DNA from: Stramenopiles sp. TOSAG23-3
Taxonomy: Eukaryota > Sar
DNA length: 16,361 nt
Direction of reading: 5' to 3'
Assembly: GCA_900128585.1 (NCBI GenBank)
Contig: LT642491.1
Span: forward strand, 1-16,361
Shown here: positions 1-10,925 of the stretch, piece after piece
How the letters are laid out: each line of letters begins with the position of its first letter
Position numbering within the stretch: position 1 is the stretch's first letter
The notes under the pieces: model-generated
Seen by the model: only the letters and a program-made list of their open reading frames with translations
What the model was told of the DNA's origin: nothing
The model's database searches: none
Made by a program: the position numbers and the translations under genes

Positions 1-651
1 CTTCCGTTTGTGAAGAATGATATTATGTACACTGAACGTGAGATTAAAGGGCGTGCGAAAGAGATGGCGGCGGAGATATCGTTGAAGTACAGAAACATTT
101 TAAAACCAGGGGAATGTCTTATTGTCATTGGTTTGTTGAAAGGTGCCATTCCTTTTATGAACGATCTGGTAATGCACCTCACTGTCCCAACCCTGCTCGA
201 CTACATTGGAGTACACAGTTACGAAGGGACGGACACGACCAACACCGTGAATTTTAGGTCGGACATGATGCTTGATCCCAAAGGGAAGCACGTTTTGGTT
301 GTCGACGACATCATTGATACCGGAGGCACTTTGTTTTGGTGCAAAGATCATTTGACGAAGAAGGATCCAGCGTCAATACAAATCGCTTGTATGTTGGACA
401 AAAAGGAGAGAAGAAAACACGCCGTAGAGGCCGATTACGTAGGCTACGATGTAAGTGTGAAAGCTCGCCCCTCCCGTCTCTGTACATATCTAGTCGGTCG
501 TCTGAATTCGTCACTAACCGTTCTTCCATTTTCTGTTTTAAATGCAAAGATACCAAATAAATTCGTTGTAGGATATGGCTTAGATTTCGACCAAGCTTAC
601 CGAACGATTCCATTTGTCGCAGTTTTGGATTCCGCGGCGTATAAAAATTAA
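1..651 (+). CDS. Hypoxanthine(-guanine) phosphoribosyltransferase, 5' partial, one intron
   Basis: Purine-salvage enzyme that transfers the phosphoribosyl group of PRPP to hypoxanthine (and probably guanine), giving IMP/GMP. The PRPP-binding signature VLVVDDIIDTGGTL is clear. So are the Ser-Tyr of the mobile loop (HSYEG), the LDK segment that contacts the purine, and a C-terminal FVVGYGLDFDQAYR typical of short bacterial-type HPRTs. Between YVGYD and IPNKF lie 33 extra residues encoded by 451-549. These have GT-AG ends and a branch site, so the mature exons are 1-450 and 550-651. Removing the intron gives the usual length of about 180 residues. The frame is open to the left edge; the first ATG is at 25, but codons before it (FVKND) still resemble the family N terminus, so the true start or an earlier exon probably lies outside. 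The family call is secure; xanthine use cannot be judged. Confidence 0.93.
   Translation, partial: LPFVKNDIMYTEREIKGRAKEMAAEISLKYRNILKPGECLIVIGLLKGAIPFMNDLVMHLTVPTLLDYIGVHSYEGTDTTNTVNFRSDMMLDPKGKHVLVVDDIIDTGGTLFWCKDHLTKKDPASIQIACMLDKKERRKHAVEADYVGYDVSVKARPSRLCTYLVGRLNSSLTVLPFSVLNAKIPNKFVVGYGLDFDQAYRTIPFVAVLDSAAYKN
451..549 (+). other. Spliceosomal intron, in frame, within the HPRT gene
   Basis: It starts with GTAAGTGTG directly after the GAT codon of YVGYD and ends with AAATGCAAAG before ATACCA. A CACTAAC branch-site match lies at 512-518, about 32 nt before the acceptor, followed by a pyrimidine-rich stretch (CGTTCTTCCATTTTCTG). The 99-nt length is a multiple of three and contains no in-frame stop, so a simple ORF call translates through it. 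Skipping it restores continuous HPRT homology (YVGYD-IPNKFVVGYG). Confidence 0.9.
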
Positions 652-2500
<1,849 letters not shown>

Positions 2501-2986
2501 ACACAACCCAACGGAAGGCATTAAGAGTATAAGCGACTTTCCTACCCCGTCCCTTTCTGGGTACCGCGTTCCAACCGCCGCTTCATTGGACAAAACGGAA
2601 ATAATTAATATATGCGAACAATCACGTAAACTTAGTCCCTACACTCATGGACAAAAACCTTGTCTTCGCTCAACATTTCTTCGATTGTGTAGTAAGAAAT
2701 GTTTTTTATTTCTTTGTTTGTTTCACCTTCTGTTGGTTTTTAGTCCACATATTCAAGTTGAACTAAACAAGAAAATTGGCTGTTATTTATTTACTAAAAG
2801 TTGGGTAGCTGCATCCCGGCGGACTTTTTTTATTTTTCTTCTTTTGCTTGAATGATGGCTTCGGGTGGGGTTCAATTGAAAAAAGTAAAACGTGTATACA
2901 TAGTTTGGTTCATAGATAATCTATACTTGTATTGTATTTTAGAGATAGAATAAAGGAACATTTTCAAAGGAAACACTTTGATATTT
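2501..2986. other. AT-rich spacer downstream of ADH
   Basis: No gene supported. Mostly T-rich DNA, with one copy of the 19-nt interspersed repeat at 2766-2784. The long open frame that crosses 2466-2855 overlaps the real ADH tail in another frame and shows no recognisable domain. The right end runs into the LRR relic. Confidence 0.6.
2766..2784 (+). repeat. Interspersed 19-nt repeat, copy B
   Basis: Reads AACAAGAAAATTGGCTGTT, identical to copies at 964-982 (opposite strand) and 10701-10719. It is 266 nt downstream of the ADH stop, in the sense orientation of that gene, and is followed by ATTTATTTACT, similar to the T/A-rich flank of the other copies. Confidence 0.75.
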
Positions 2987-3270
2987 AAAGTGAATACTTC
3001 GTTGACAGGGATTTATTTGAGCTCTAACAACATTGGTGCTGAAGGGGCAAAATATATCTTGCAGAGGCGTTGAAAGCGAATACTTCGTGGGCACAGATTA
3101 GTTTGTGCCATAACAACATTGGTGAAGAAGGGGCAAAATATGTTGCAGAGGCGTTGAAAGTGATTACTTCGTTGACAGAGATTATTTTGGACGATAACGA
3201 TATTGGTGCTGAAGGGGCAAAATATGTTGCAGAGGCGTTGGTATAAAATGAGAGTCTTAACGAGAAACAA
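2987..3270 (+). pseudogene. Degenerate leucine-rich-repeat gene fragment (ribonuclease-inhibitor-type LRRs)
   Basis: Three tandem units (2987-3072, 3073-3156, 3157-3240) encode 28-residue LRRs with the pattern KVNTSLTxIxLSxNNIGAEG then AKYVAEAL, the long RI-type repeat common in large LRR families. Unit 1 is 86 nt instead of 84: AAATAT-ATC-TTGCAG replaces AAATAT-G-TTGCAG, a +2 frameshift. A fourth unit begins at 3241 but its second codon is TAA (A-L-V-stop-N-E-S-L-N-E), and the frame ends in another TAA. There is no start codon or N-terminal domain. It is a relic of a longer LRR gene or a cassette dropped into the spacer. It would not make a functional protein as read. Confidence 0.8.
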
Positions 3271-3348
3271 AAATAAAGTGGGACAAATGGGATAGCCTGT
3301 TCTCGCGCAGAACACCACCACGCATGTTCGCCCTCGTACCTCTTACCG

Positions 3349-4626
3349 TCACCGCCTCCGTTTCGAAAGCCCCATGAGCCTGGAGATAATCGACAACATA
3401 ACCTCGTCTGCCCCACCGCCAATGGAGACGAGGCGAAGGTCGCGGTGGGCGCGGGTGATGTCGCTCTCTGTGACGAACCCCATGCCGCCCCAAAACTGCA
3501 AGCATCCATCCGTTACTTCTCGGCACAGGCGTCCCGCTTTCAGCTTTGCCATGGACGCCAGCGCCGTCACGTCTTCCCCGTTTATGTACATCTTGGTAGC
3601 CCGGTACGTCAGCGCCCGGAGCGCTTCGATTTCGGTCTGGAACTCCGCGAGCCGATACTGCACGTACTGGTTGTCGAGGATCGACTGGCCAAAGGCCTGG
3701 CGCTGGGACGCGTACGCTGCCGTCTCGGTGACGCAGGTGTCCAATGCTTTGAGAACGTTCGCTGCACAAAATATTCGCTCCTCCTGAAACTGTTCCATTT
3801 GGTAGGTAAAACCCTTCCCCTCGACACCGATAAGGTGCGTCTGTGGCACCCGGACGTTGTCAAAGTAGATTTGGGCAGTGTCCGAGCTCCTCATCCCTAG
3901 CTTGTCCAGCTTCCTCTCGACCACGACCCCCTTCGCGTCCATCGGCAAACATATCAGCGACTTGTTCATGTGTTTCGGTGCGTCCGGCGCAGGGTTCGTG
4001 TTGGCCAGCAAACACATCCAGTCCGCCTGAGTCCCATTCGTAATCCAAAGCTTGCTCCCATTGATAACGTAATCGTCCCCGTCCTTGGCCGCGTTCGTCT
4101 TTATCGAAGCAACGTCGCTTCCGGCCCCCGGTTCGCTGACGCCCAAACAGGGCAACAGGTCGCCTCGGACGGTGGGCTCGAGAAAGTTGCGCTTGACGAA
4201 TTCGGACCCATGCTTCGCCAACGCTGGCGTGGCCATGTCCGTGACGACCCCAACTGCCATGGGGACACCGCCGCATCGTATGGCGCCCATCTCCTCGGCC
4301 ATCAGAACGGAGTACGTGTAGTCCAAGCCCGCACCACCGTACTCCTCCGGCTTCGTCAACCCAAGAAACCCTGCCTCTCCCATTTTCTTGCACACTTCCT
4401 TCCCTGGCCAAATTCCTTCCTCTTCCCACTGCTCTACAAACGGGTCGATTTCCCGATCGATAAACGTCGCTAACGATTCTCCCAACGCCCGATGTTCATA
4501 CGTGTACAGGTCATGGTACCCCCCCGCAACGGTGGACTGGCACTTTGAAACCCCTACACGCGCTCCAAGGGTCCTGGCATGGAACCGTTGTTGAAAGCGA
4601 ACGGCAAGCCTCCCCGATGAAATCAT
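3349..4626 (-). CDS. Acyl-CoA dehydrogenase, mitochondrial-type (LCAD/IVD-like active-site layout)
   Basis: FAD flavoenzyme that introduces the alpha,beta double bond in acyl-CoA thioesters and passes electrons to ETF; 425 residues. The ATG at 4626 (context GAGACCATGA) was chosen because it gives an Arg-rich, acid-free leader (MISSGRLAVRFQQRFHARTL), a good mitochondrial presequence. An upstream in-frame ATG at 4806 adds 60 unconserved residues. The core begins near residue 40. FAD/substrate motifs are LGVSEPGAGSD (161-171), WITNG (194-198), KLGMRSSDTAQI (242-253) and RQAFGQSI (309-316). The usual MCAD base position (EGT) reads GGGADE. Instead Glu282/283 in QEERIF lies in the helix used by isovaleryl- and long-chain enzymes, so that is the likely base. 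The sequence resembles bacterial acyl-CoA dehydrogenases ending IGGGADEVM. Chain length is unresolved. It shares a 531-nt divergent upstream region with the diflavin reductase gene. Confidence 0.9.
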   Translation of the reverse strand: MISSGRLAVRFQQRFHARTLGARVGVSKCQSTVAGGYHDLYTYEHRALGESLATFIDREIDPFVEQWEEEGIWPGKEVCKKMGEAGFLGLTKPEEYGGAGLDYTYSVLMAEEMGAIRCGGVPMAVGVVTDMATPALAKHGSEFVKRNFLEPTVRGDLLPCLGVSEPGAGSDVASIKTNAAKDGDDYVINGSKLWITNGTQADWMCLLANTNPAPDAPKHMNKSLICLPMDAKGVVVERKLDKLGMRSSDTAQIYFDNVRVPQTHLIGVEGKGFTYQMEQFQEERIFCAANVLKALDTCVTETAAYASQRQAFGQSILDNQYVQYRLAEFQTEIEALRALTYRATKMYINGEDVTALASMAKLKAGRLCREVTDGCLQFWGGMGFVTESDITRAHRDLRLVSIGGGADEVMLSIISRLMGLSKRRR

Positions 4627-4631
4627 GGTCT

Positions 4632-4736
4632 CTGTAAAAATACAAATACGTCTGTTTGTGTATGTGTGCGTGCGGCAAGTAGAGAGTAGAATCAGTGAAA
4701 AAATAATCTTCAATCTTGAAGAAGCAATCTCTTTAC
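4632..4736 (-). other. Possible 5' intron upstream of the acyl-CoA dehydrogenase start
   Basis: On the minus strand a GTAAAG donor (4736-4731) and a pyrimidine-rich acceptor ending TTTTTACAG (last base 4632) bracket 105 nt, only 5 nt before the chosen ATG. A CACTGAT branch-like site lies between, but about 60 nt from the acceptor. The segment is also open in frame, so splicing cannot be decided from the reading frame alone. Confidence 0.35.
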
Positions 4737-4881
4737 CGTCGGATGAACAAAATAAGCAATGTGATTTGTTATTAATATTTACATTGAACATTGAAGTAAA
4801 TGACATATAAAATCAACCCCGCCGGCCCGCCGCCCGATGATGAGGAGATATAATTAATAGGATGATGATGATGGCGTCTTC

Positions 4882-4917
4882 CTTCTTCTTCTTCTTCTTC
4901 TTCTTCTTCTTCTTCTT
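4882..4917 (+). repeat. (TTC)n microsatellite
   Basis: Near-perfect TTC trinucleotide tract followed by an imperfect pyrimidine stretch to about 4946, in the shared upstream region of two divergent genes. The pyrimidines are on the plus strand, as in the other satellites of this window. Confidence 0.9.
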
Positions 4918-5157
4918 TCTTCTTCTTTTCTCTCCTCCTCTCCTCTCAATTTTCGTTATTTTTTGCAATTTTTCACCACAGTACAGAAGAGAAGAAGAGT
5001 AATATATATTTAGAGAGAGAGGAGAGAGAAGTGTGGATACATTTTTTAAGAATGAGGAAGTTAAGTGGATGCCTACATTTTTAGCCCTACCGTAAATTCA
5101 CGGACGTTAGAATCGACTTGATATATCTTTCGCATCTTCACTCTATACTTGACATTC

Positions 5158-7014
5158 ATGGCTGCATGGGTCGGTATGGACGCTCGTCCGTCGAAGCGTC
5201 TTTTGGTATTGTATGGTTCCCAGACAGGGTGCGCAGAAGAGGTTGCGAAATACTTTGGACGGCAGGGTGAGCGTCGGATGTTTGACTGCCATGTGCATGC
5301 ACTGGATGATTACGATTGGAAACGTTTTCCAGGTGAGGATTTAGTCGTTTTTGTAGTGTCGACTACGGGGGACGGGGACGCCCCGGACAATATGGTAGAG
5401 TTTTGGAAATTCATTAGAAAACGAAACCTCCCGGCGACGGCGCTGTCGAACGTTTTGTTCACCGTTTTTGGCATGGGCGACAGCTCGTACGCAAAGTACA
5501 ATGCGGTGGCGCGGAAGCTTCATGTACGGATGAAGCAGTTGGGGGCAGTGGAATTTTGCCCGTTGGGGCTGGGGGACGACCAGAGCGCGAACGGCGTCGA
5601 GAGCGACGCCGACGCCTGGGCAAAGGTGATGTGGAGCATGCTGTTGGCGAGGTACCCTCTTCCGAAAGGGTTTGTTGTTGACGACACGCCCCGTTTCGAC
5701 GCAGAGAAGGACATTTCGTACGCGATGACGTATGGGGAAGGTGCCCGGTCGGAGGGCAACGCCGTCTGCGAGTTTTACGACCCCCCGCTGCGGTCGTACG
5801 ACATTGCGTTCGGCCCGATTCCCTGCGTGTTGAAAACAAACAAACGGCTCACGGCAGAATCGTGGACGCAAGACGTGCGGCACGTGGAGCTGGGGTTACT
5901 GCGGCCCGTGCCGTACGAAGCGGGGGACATTGCCGTCGTGTACCCACAGAACGTTTTTGATGTTGACGCTTTCTTACAAGGGTACCGCGCAGAAAAGGAC
6001 GGGCAAGGGGAATCGTACTCTGGCGACGATGTTGTGAACCTCACGTCCAAGGGAACGGGGCGGCAGGGTCTCCCTGCAGGTTGCACGGTGCGCGATTTGT
6101 TTTTGAAACACTTGGATGTGCTGGGCGTGCCAAAACGTTACGCGCTGGAGCAGCTGTCCCACTTTGCGTCGGACCCAGAGCAGCAGGAAAAGTTGCTTGA
6201 GATCTCGTCCAGCTCCGGGGTCGACCTGTACCATAGTTACATCTGGCGCGAGAAGCGATCGTTCCTGGAAGTGTTGGAAGACTTTGCGTCCTGCCGCCCA
6301 CCGCTGGAGGTGTTGGCCTCCATCGTCCCGTTCATTCGTCCCCGAGAGTACTCGATCTCGTCGAGCGGGTCGAAACACGCCCACCGTGAGCTGCACGTCA
6401 CCGTGGCAGTTGTCGAGTACACCACCTTTTACAAGCGCGTACGGCGGGGGCTTTGTTCGACGTGGCTGGCCGGGCTGGAGCACGGGGCACCGGTGACCGT
6501 GTGGGTCAAGAAGGGTATTCTGAAAACCCCACCGCTGCATGCCCCAATGATTTTGGTTGGCCCAGGGACGGGCGTGGCCCCAATGCGGTCGCTGGTTCAG
6601 GAACGCGTGCACGCCATCGCGGCCGGGGAACAGGGCCATGGTGGCGTGGTCGGGCAAACGTACCTCTTCTTTGGAAACCGAAAAGCCGGGAGCGATTTCT
6701 TATACAAGGACGAGTTCAACGCGTACGCCCGGGACAAGAAGCTGAACCTCATCACCGCCTTTTCCCGTGACCAGGCCCACAAGGTCTACGTCCAGCACCG
6801 GCTGGTGGAGGCGAAGGAGGCCGTATGGGACCAGCTGTCAAGGAAAGACGCAGTACTGTACATATCGGGGTCGTCAAAAGGGATGCCGAACGATGTCTAC
6901 AAGGGGCTCCTTTCCATCGCTACAGAATCCGGACAACTCTCCGAAAAGGATGCCATCCGTTTCTTCAGTACCATGAAACTCCAGAAAAGGTACCTTGTTG
7001 AATGTTGGAGTTAA
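5158..7014 (+). CDS. NADPH-dependent diflavin oxidoreductase (Tah18/NDOR1 family)
   Basis: Electron donor of cytosolic iron-sulphur cluster assembly: passes electrons NADPH to FAD to FMN to the Fe-S protein Dre2/CIAPIN1. The 618-residue protein has an N-terminal flavodoxin-like FMN domain (YGSQTG at 19-24; STTGDGDAPDNMVEFW; FGMGDSSYAKYNAVARKL). An FAD-binding ferredoxin-reductase domain follows (RPREYSISSS near 394; WxxGLxHG loop). The C-terminal NADPH domain has VGPGTGVAPMRSLVQER near 468, FFGNRKAGSDFLYKDEF and YISGSSKGMPNDV. The C terminus ends RYLVECWS, with the near-terminal Trp typical of the family. Length matches the usual 590-620, and there is no haem or oxygenase domain, which separates it from NO synthase; the lack of a membrane anchor argues against P450 reductase. 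The first ATG in frame is 5158; 5176 is an alternative. No intron is needed. Confidence 0.95.
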   Translation: MAAWVGMDARPSKRLLVLYGSQTGCAEEVAKYFGRQGERRMFDCHVHALDDYDWKRFPGEDLVVFVVSTTGDGDAPDNMVEFWKFIRKRNLPATALSNVLFTVFGMGDSSYAKYNAVARKLHVRMKQLGAVEFCPLGLGDDQSANGVESDADAWAKVMWSMLLARYPLPKGFVVDDTPRFDAEKDISYAMTYGEGARSEGNAVCEFYDPPLRSYDIAFGPIPCVLKTNKRLTAESWTQDVRHVELGLLRPVPYEAGDIAVVYPQNVFDVDAFLQGYRAEKDGQGESYSGDDVVNLTSKGTGRQGLPAGCTVRDLFLKHLDVLGVPKRYALEQLSHFASDPEQQEKLLEISSSSGVDLYHSYIWREKRSFLEVLEDFASCRPPLEVLASIVPFIRPREYSISSSGSKHAHRELHVTVAVVEYTTFYKRVRRGLCSTWLAGLEHGAPVTVWVKKGILKTPPLHAPMILVGPGTGVAPMRSLVQERVHAIAAGEQGHGGVVGQTYLFFGNRKAGSDFLYKDEFNAYARDKKLNLITAFSRDQAHKVYVQHRLVEAKEAVWDQLSRKDAVLYISGSSKGMPNDVYKGLLSIATESGQLSEKDAIRFFSTMKLQKRYLVECWS

Positions 7015-8028
<1,014 letters not shown>

Positions 8029-10570
8029 ATGGCGGACTCTCTTCTTGCCCGTGCTTCTTCTTCTTCGGCGGACTCTCGTGCGTCTAAATTCTGTGCGGTG
8101 TGTGGAGAGATGGCATCGCCGACGAGGATGCAGTGCTTGTTTGAGGACCCGACCCTTAGTATCCACCACAACTGCTACAGTAAGACGATGCAACCGATAT
8201 GCAGCGACACGGCCGAGTTGATTTACACGGACCTCTATTGCGCTGAGGCCGCCGCGTTTGCCCTGAAGGCCGCGAGGATGGCCCCAGGCCCCCCCGACCC
8301 CTCGTCCGGCGACGACACAATGGTGTATCTGACGAACGAGCTGGAGGCCAAGATCGACTGGTACTATGCCGCCAATGAAATCGCCAAGCCGAAAACGTCT
8401 GACCGCGCCCCCCCCGTTTCTCTCCCGCGTCCTCAGCGGGGAGATTCAGGTGACGGAGAAGGATCTGGCACGGATGGGACACATTGGCGTGGACCAGTTT
8501 GGGCCAATGGCACGCTCGCCGGCCGTACGGTTTGGTGTTGTGGAATTGAAGCCCGTGTTTACAGGTGCAGCGGTCGCCGATGAGAATAAGAAAACTATGA
8601 AGGCCGTTGTGCTGAAAAAGTACAAATCCGGGGCAAAGCGGTTTGGGGCAGTTCGCACCAGCCCGTCAAGTTTTCGGGATCAGGCGCTAAAGGCCGCGCT
8701 GGCGAAATCGTTCGCCCCGATGGCGTCGATCCCGGGTGGTGAACCTGGCTCCAACAGCAGCGGTCTCGTGAAGGCCAAGAAGCCAACGCGCGCAAGGGCT
8801 GACGAGCGGAAGTCGAAGGGCAGGGTGTCCGTGGGAAAGGCTACAAACCGGCATGCACGCATGGGCGGCGCGGGGGGCACGGGGTCGAGCGGCAGTGCGG
8901 TCTCTCCGACGCCGGCGCGGGAAGAGGACGTGGTGATGCGCATTGCCACGGCAAGGGCAGGTGTAGGACTTAGGATGGATTCGGTGGGGGACGGCAAGGC
9001 AGCGATTATGATGAACAAACTGCTGCATAACAAAAAATTGTACAAACGAACGATGGTGAAAGGCACCTTTGTCAGCGGCTGGCAGTACCAGCTTGTTCGC
9101 GTCGGGCAGGACTCCGTGGAGTCGACCCCGCTGCCCCGGGTTTGTGACATCATCAAGGCCCAGGAGACCCCGTTTGAGATGGCCTTTGTAGCCCACAATT
9201 TTTTGTCGGTAAAAGGCACGTCGTGGAGTGAAGAGTTCCCCTCGACGCCCAAAGCGCCGCGGTCCGGGACGGACAGAGGTGCAGGCACGGGAGCGGGTTC
9301 GGCCGTTGGAAGCGCGCGCCCTTCTGCCCGGGCAGCACAAAAGGCGGTGGCCACGGACGTTGATGGGACGAAGAATTCGTCGGAAGGGTCGACGGCGGGG
9401 TCTGGCGGGAAGGGGAAGGAGCCCGATCCGGAGACGGAGCCCGAGCTGGAGAAGGAGACCGAGCTGGAAAAGGAGCCCGAGCTGGAAAAGGAGCCCGAGC
9501 TGGAAAAGGAGCCCGGGCTAGAAAAGGAGCCCGGGCTAGAAAAGGAGCCCGGGCTAGAAAAGGAGCCCGAGCTGGAAAAGGAGGCTGCGGCGAGCTCGAA
9601 AGCGCCCTCAAGGCCACGGCGAGCGCACACGCAAGCAGAGCAGCTGCTTGCGCAGTACGAGGAGGCGTTTGGATGCCTTCCCCGAACAAAGTACCAGAGA
9701 GATGTGGAGTGGCTGTCCGGCAAGCTGGACCATTACAGGAAGAAGCGAACCCCCGCGGGAAAGAAACGAACCCGCGCGGGAAAGAAGAAAACCCCTGCGG
9801 GAAAGAAGAAAACCCCTGCGGGAAACAAGCGCTCCAGTTCTGCGGTCGCATCGACGTCGAAACCACGGCCAAAGCGAGGGCGCAAGGCGTCCCCCAGGTC
9901 GGTGCCGGGGAGAAGCGGTTTTGTAAACTTCGAAAACCCGAGGGAAACGATGGAGACTACGTTGGTCGCCAAAAACAATAAAAAGAACCCGAACTTGAAC
10001 AAGGAAGTGTTCAAGTACGAGTACCCGCGATGGGTCTTTGGTGTTGTCGAGGACTACACAATAAAGAACCTATTGATCGGGTCCACTGCGATGGTCACGG
10101 AAGGTCGGGCAAAAATCGTCAACATCGTCGATGGGGAGTACCACGTGATTGTGGGCACGTCGAAGGAGGTGGAATACTTTGACGAGAAAGGAATTCAACG
10201 TTTTTTCAACGTAAAAGCCGTCTTCGAGTACGTTGTTAAGTGGGCAGACGACAGGAAGACGACGCATTCCGCGGAAGCGCTCAAGCTATTGATAAACCCG
10301 CTGCAAAAGAACGATGGGGTTGTAACGACGTTTGAGGGGGAGGACCCATCGTTGCTTTCCGTAGAGTCCCGTTGCATCAAACACGATTCAAAGAAAAAGC
10401 TATGGGTGTATGCCATTAAATTATTGGAGGAAAAAAAGGACGGGACGTGGGCAAAAACAAATCGAGAATTTTTCGTCCCCATCGCAGATTTCACTCCAGT
10501 AAAGATTAGTCCAGTCGGGGTCGGAAAAAACATCCGCAGGTTTAAGCTCGACGAACCAAAGTTTTGGTAA
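8029..10570 (+). CDS. Nuclear-type protein: Cys/His finger, TFIIS-central-like segment, charged repeats; 1-nt frame break at a C8 run
   Basis: ATG 8029 sits in an ideal context (ATCACCATGG). The first frame gives a PHD-like Cys/His cluster: C22-x2-C25, C36, H46-H47-x-C49, C58, C71. The frame then departs at a run of eight C (8408-8415). Reading it as seven joins DRAPP to FLSRVLSGEIQVTEKDLARM and yields one 846-residue protein. The joined stretch resembles the end of the TFIIS central domain (vLSGeIs..dLArM), seen with PHD fingers in Bye1/PHF3-type proteins. Later parts are a basic region, eight 6-residue acidic ELEKEP-type repeats (about 470-517), four 7-residue KKxTPAG repeats (about 571-598, histone H1-like) and an unrecognised folded C-terminal domain (about 635-846). 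I infer a chromatin or transcription role. The function is not proven and no family name is assigned. Confidence 0.72.
8408..8415 (+). other. C8 homopolymer at a +1 frame break
   Basis: Upstream coding is in one frame and downstream coding in another; one surplus C accounts for the shift, and the full length minus one base is divisible by three. The C7 run at 8289-8295 in the same gene is in frame. It may be a sequencing or assembly error, an allele, or slippage. Confidence 0.75.
9437..9580 (+). repeat. 18-bp coding minisatellite, 8 units (acidic/basic ELEKEP repeat)
   Basis: Eight in-frame copies of GAGCCCGAGCTGGAAAAG-type units. Units 5-7 share GGGCTA in place of GAGCTG, showing a secondary local duplication of a variant. 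The repeat encodes alternating Glu/Lys, expected to form a charged single helix or flexible linker. Unit number may vary between strains. Confidence 0.93.
9740..9823 (+). repeat. 21-bp coding minisatellite, 4 units (KKxTPAG)
   Basis: Four in-frame 21-nt units encode KKRTPAG, KKRTRAG, KKKTPAG and KKKTPAG. The Lys/Arg-Thr-Pro-Ala-Gly repeat resembles linker-histone tails and would bind DNA or RNA nonspecifically. A degenerate fifth unit (NKRS) follows. Confidence 0.9.
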
Positions 10571-10925
10571 GAAGAGCCGGTGGAGGAGAGGGACGACAAG
10601 GCTTCTTATGAAAATTACTCGCGCGCGTATATTTCTGATTTGAAAAAAAAAACGAGAGAGAGAGAGAGAGAAAGAAAGAAAGCAATTATTCAGTGTTTAC
10701 AACAAGAAAATTGGCTGTTGTTTAAGTAATTATCTCAAATTAAAAACAAATAATATGCGTGTGCTGCTATTTAAGATATTTTATTCTAAAAGTTACTTCG
10801 TACGTTTTTTACGACTCTAATTCTTAAGAATTGCACCCTTGGATTTTCTCCCAATTCATCCTTCCTTGTAATTTGTTTTACCCACTTAAGTTCCTTCCTG
10901 ACGACGCGCAGACATTTCTCATTTT
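10571..10925. other. Spacer between convergent genes
   Basis: No gene seen. It contains a short CG run (about 10620-10628), an A10/GA microsatellite (about 10641-10681), the third 19-nt interspersed repeat (10701-10719) and AT-rich DNA. It must contain the 3' ends of both flanking transcripts. Confidence 0.6.
10701..10719 (+). repeat. Interspersed 19-nt repeat, copy C
   Basis: Reads AACAAGAAAATTGGCTGTT, exactly as copy B and the complement of copy A. It is 131 nt downstream of the stop at 10570, in the sense orientation of that gene. Flanks resemble copy A on the 3' side (TTTAAGTAATTA versus TTTAAAGTATTA). Confidence 0.75.

Larger units (their letters stand above)
4627..5157. promoter_or_regulatory. 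Divergent intergenic region between the acyl-CoA dehydrogenase and diflavin reductase genes
   Basis: This 531-nt stretch separates two start codons pointing apart, so it must carry both promoters. It holds a possible 5' intron of the left gene (4632-4736, minus strand), a GAT run (about 4857-4873), a (TTC)n tract (about 4882-4917) and a purine GA tract (about 5013-5031). An 11-nt motif CCCTACCGTAA lies at 5085-5095, 63 nt before the right ATG, and recurs just before the start at 8029. No TATA box is evident. Confidence 0.5.

Noticed and set aside
10-12. GTG start for HPRT, and TTG starts for ADH (1245) and the diflavin reductase (5149)
   Set aside because: The genome is eukaryotic, so ATG starts at 1257 and 5158 were used, and HPRT was treated as 5' partial.
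8680-9872. Long minus-strand frames opposite the finger protein
   Set aside because: They mirror the plus-strand minisatellites (SFSSSG / APFLAR repeats), while the plus frame has continuous domain-like sequence.
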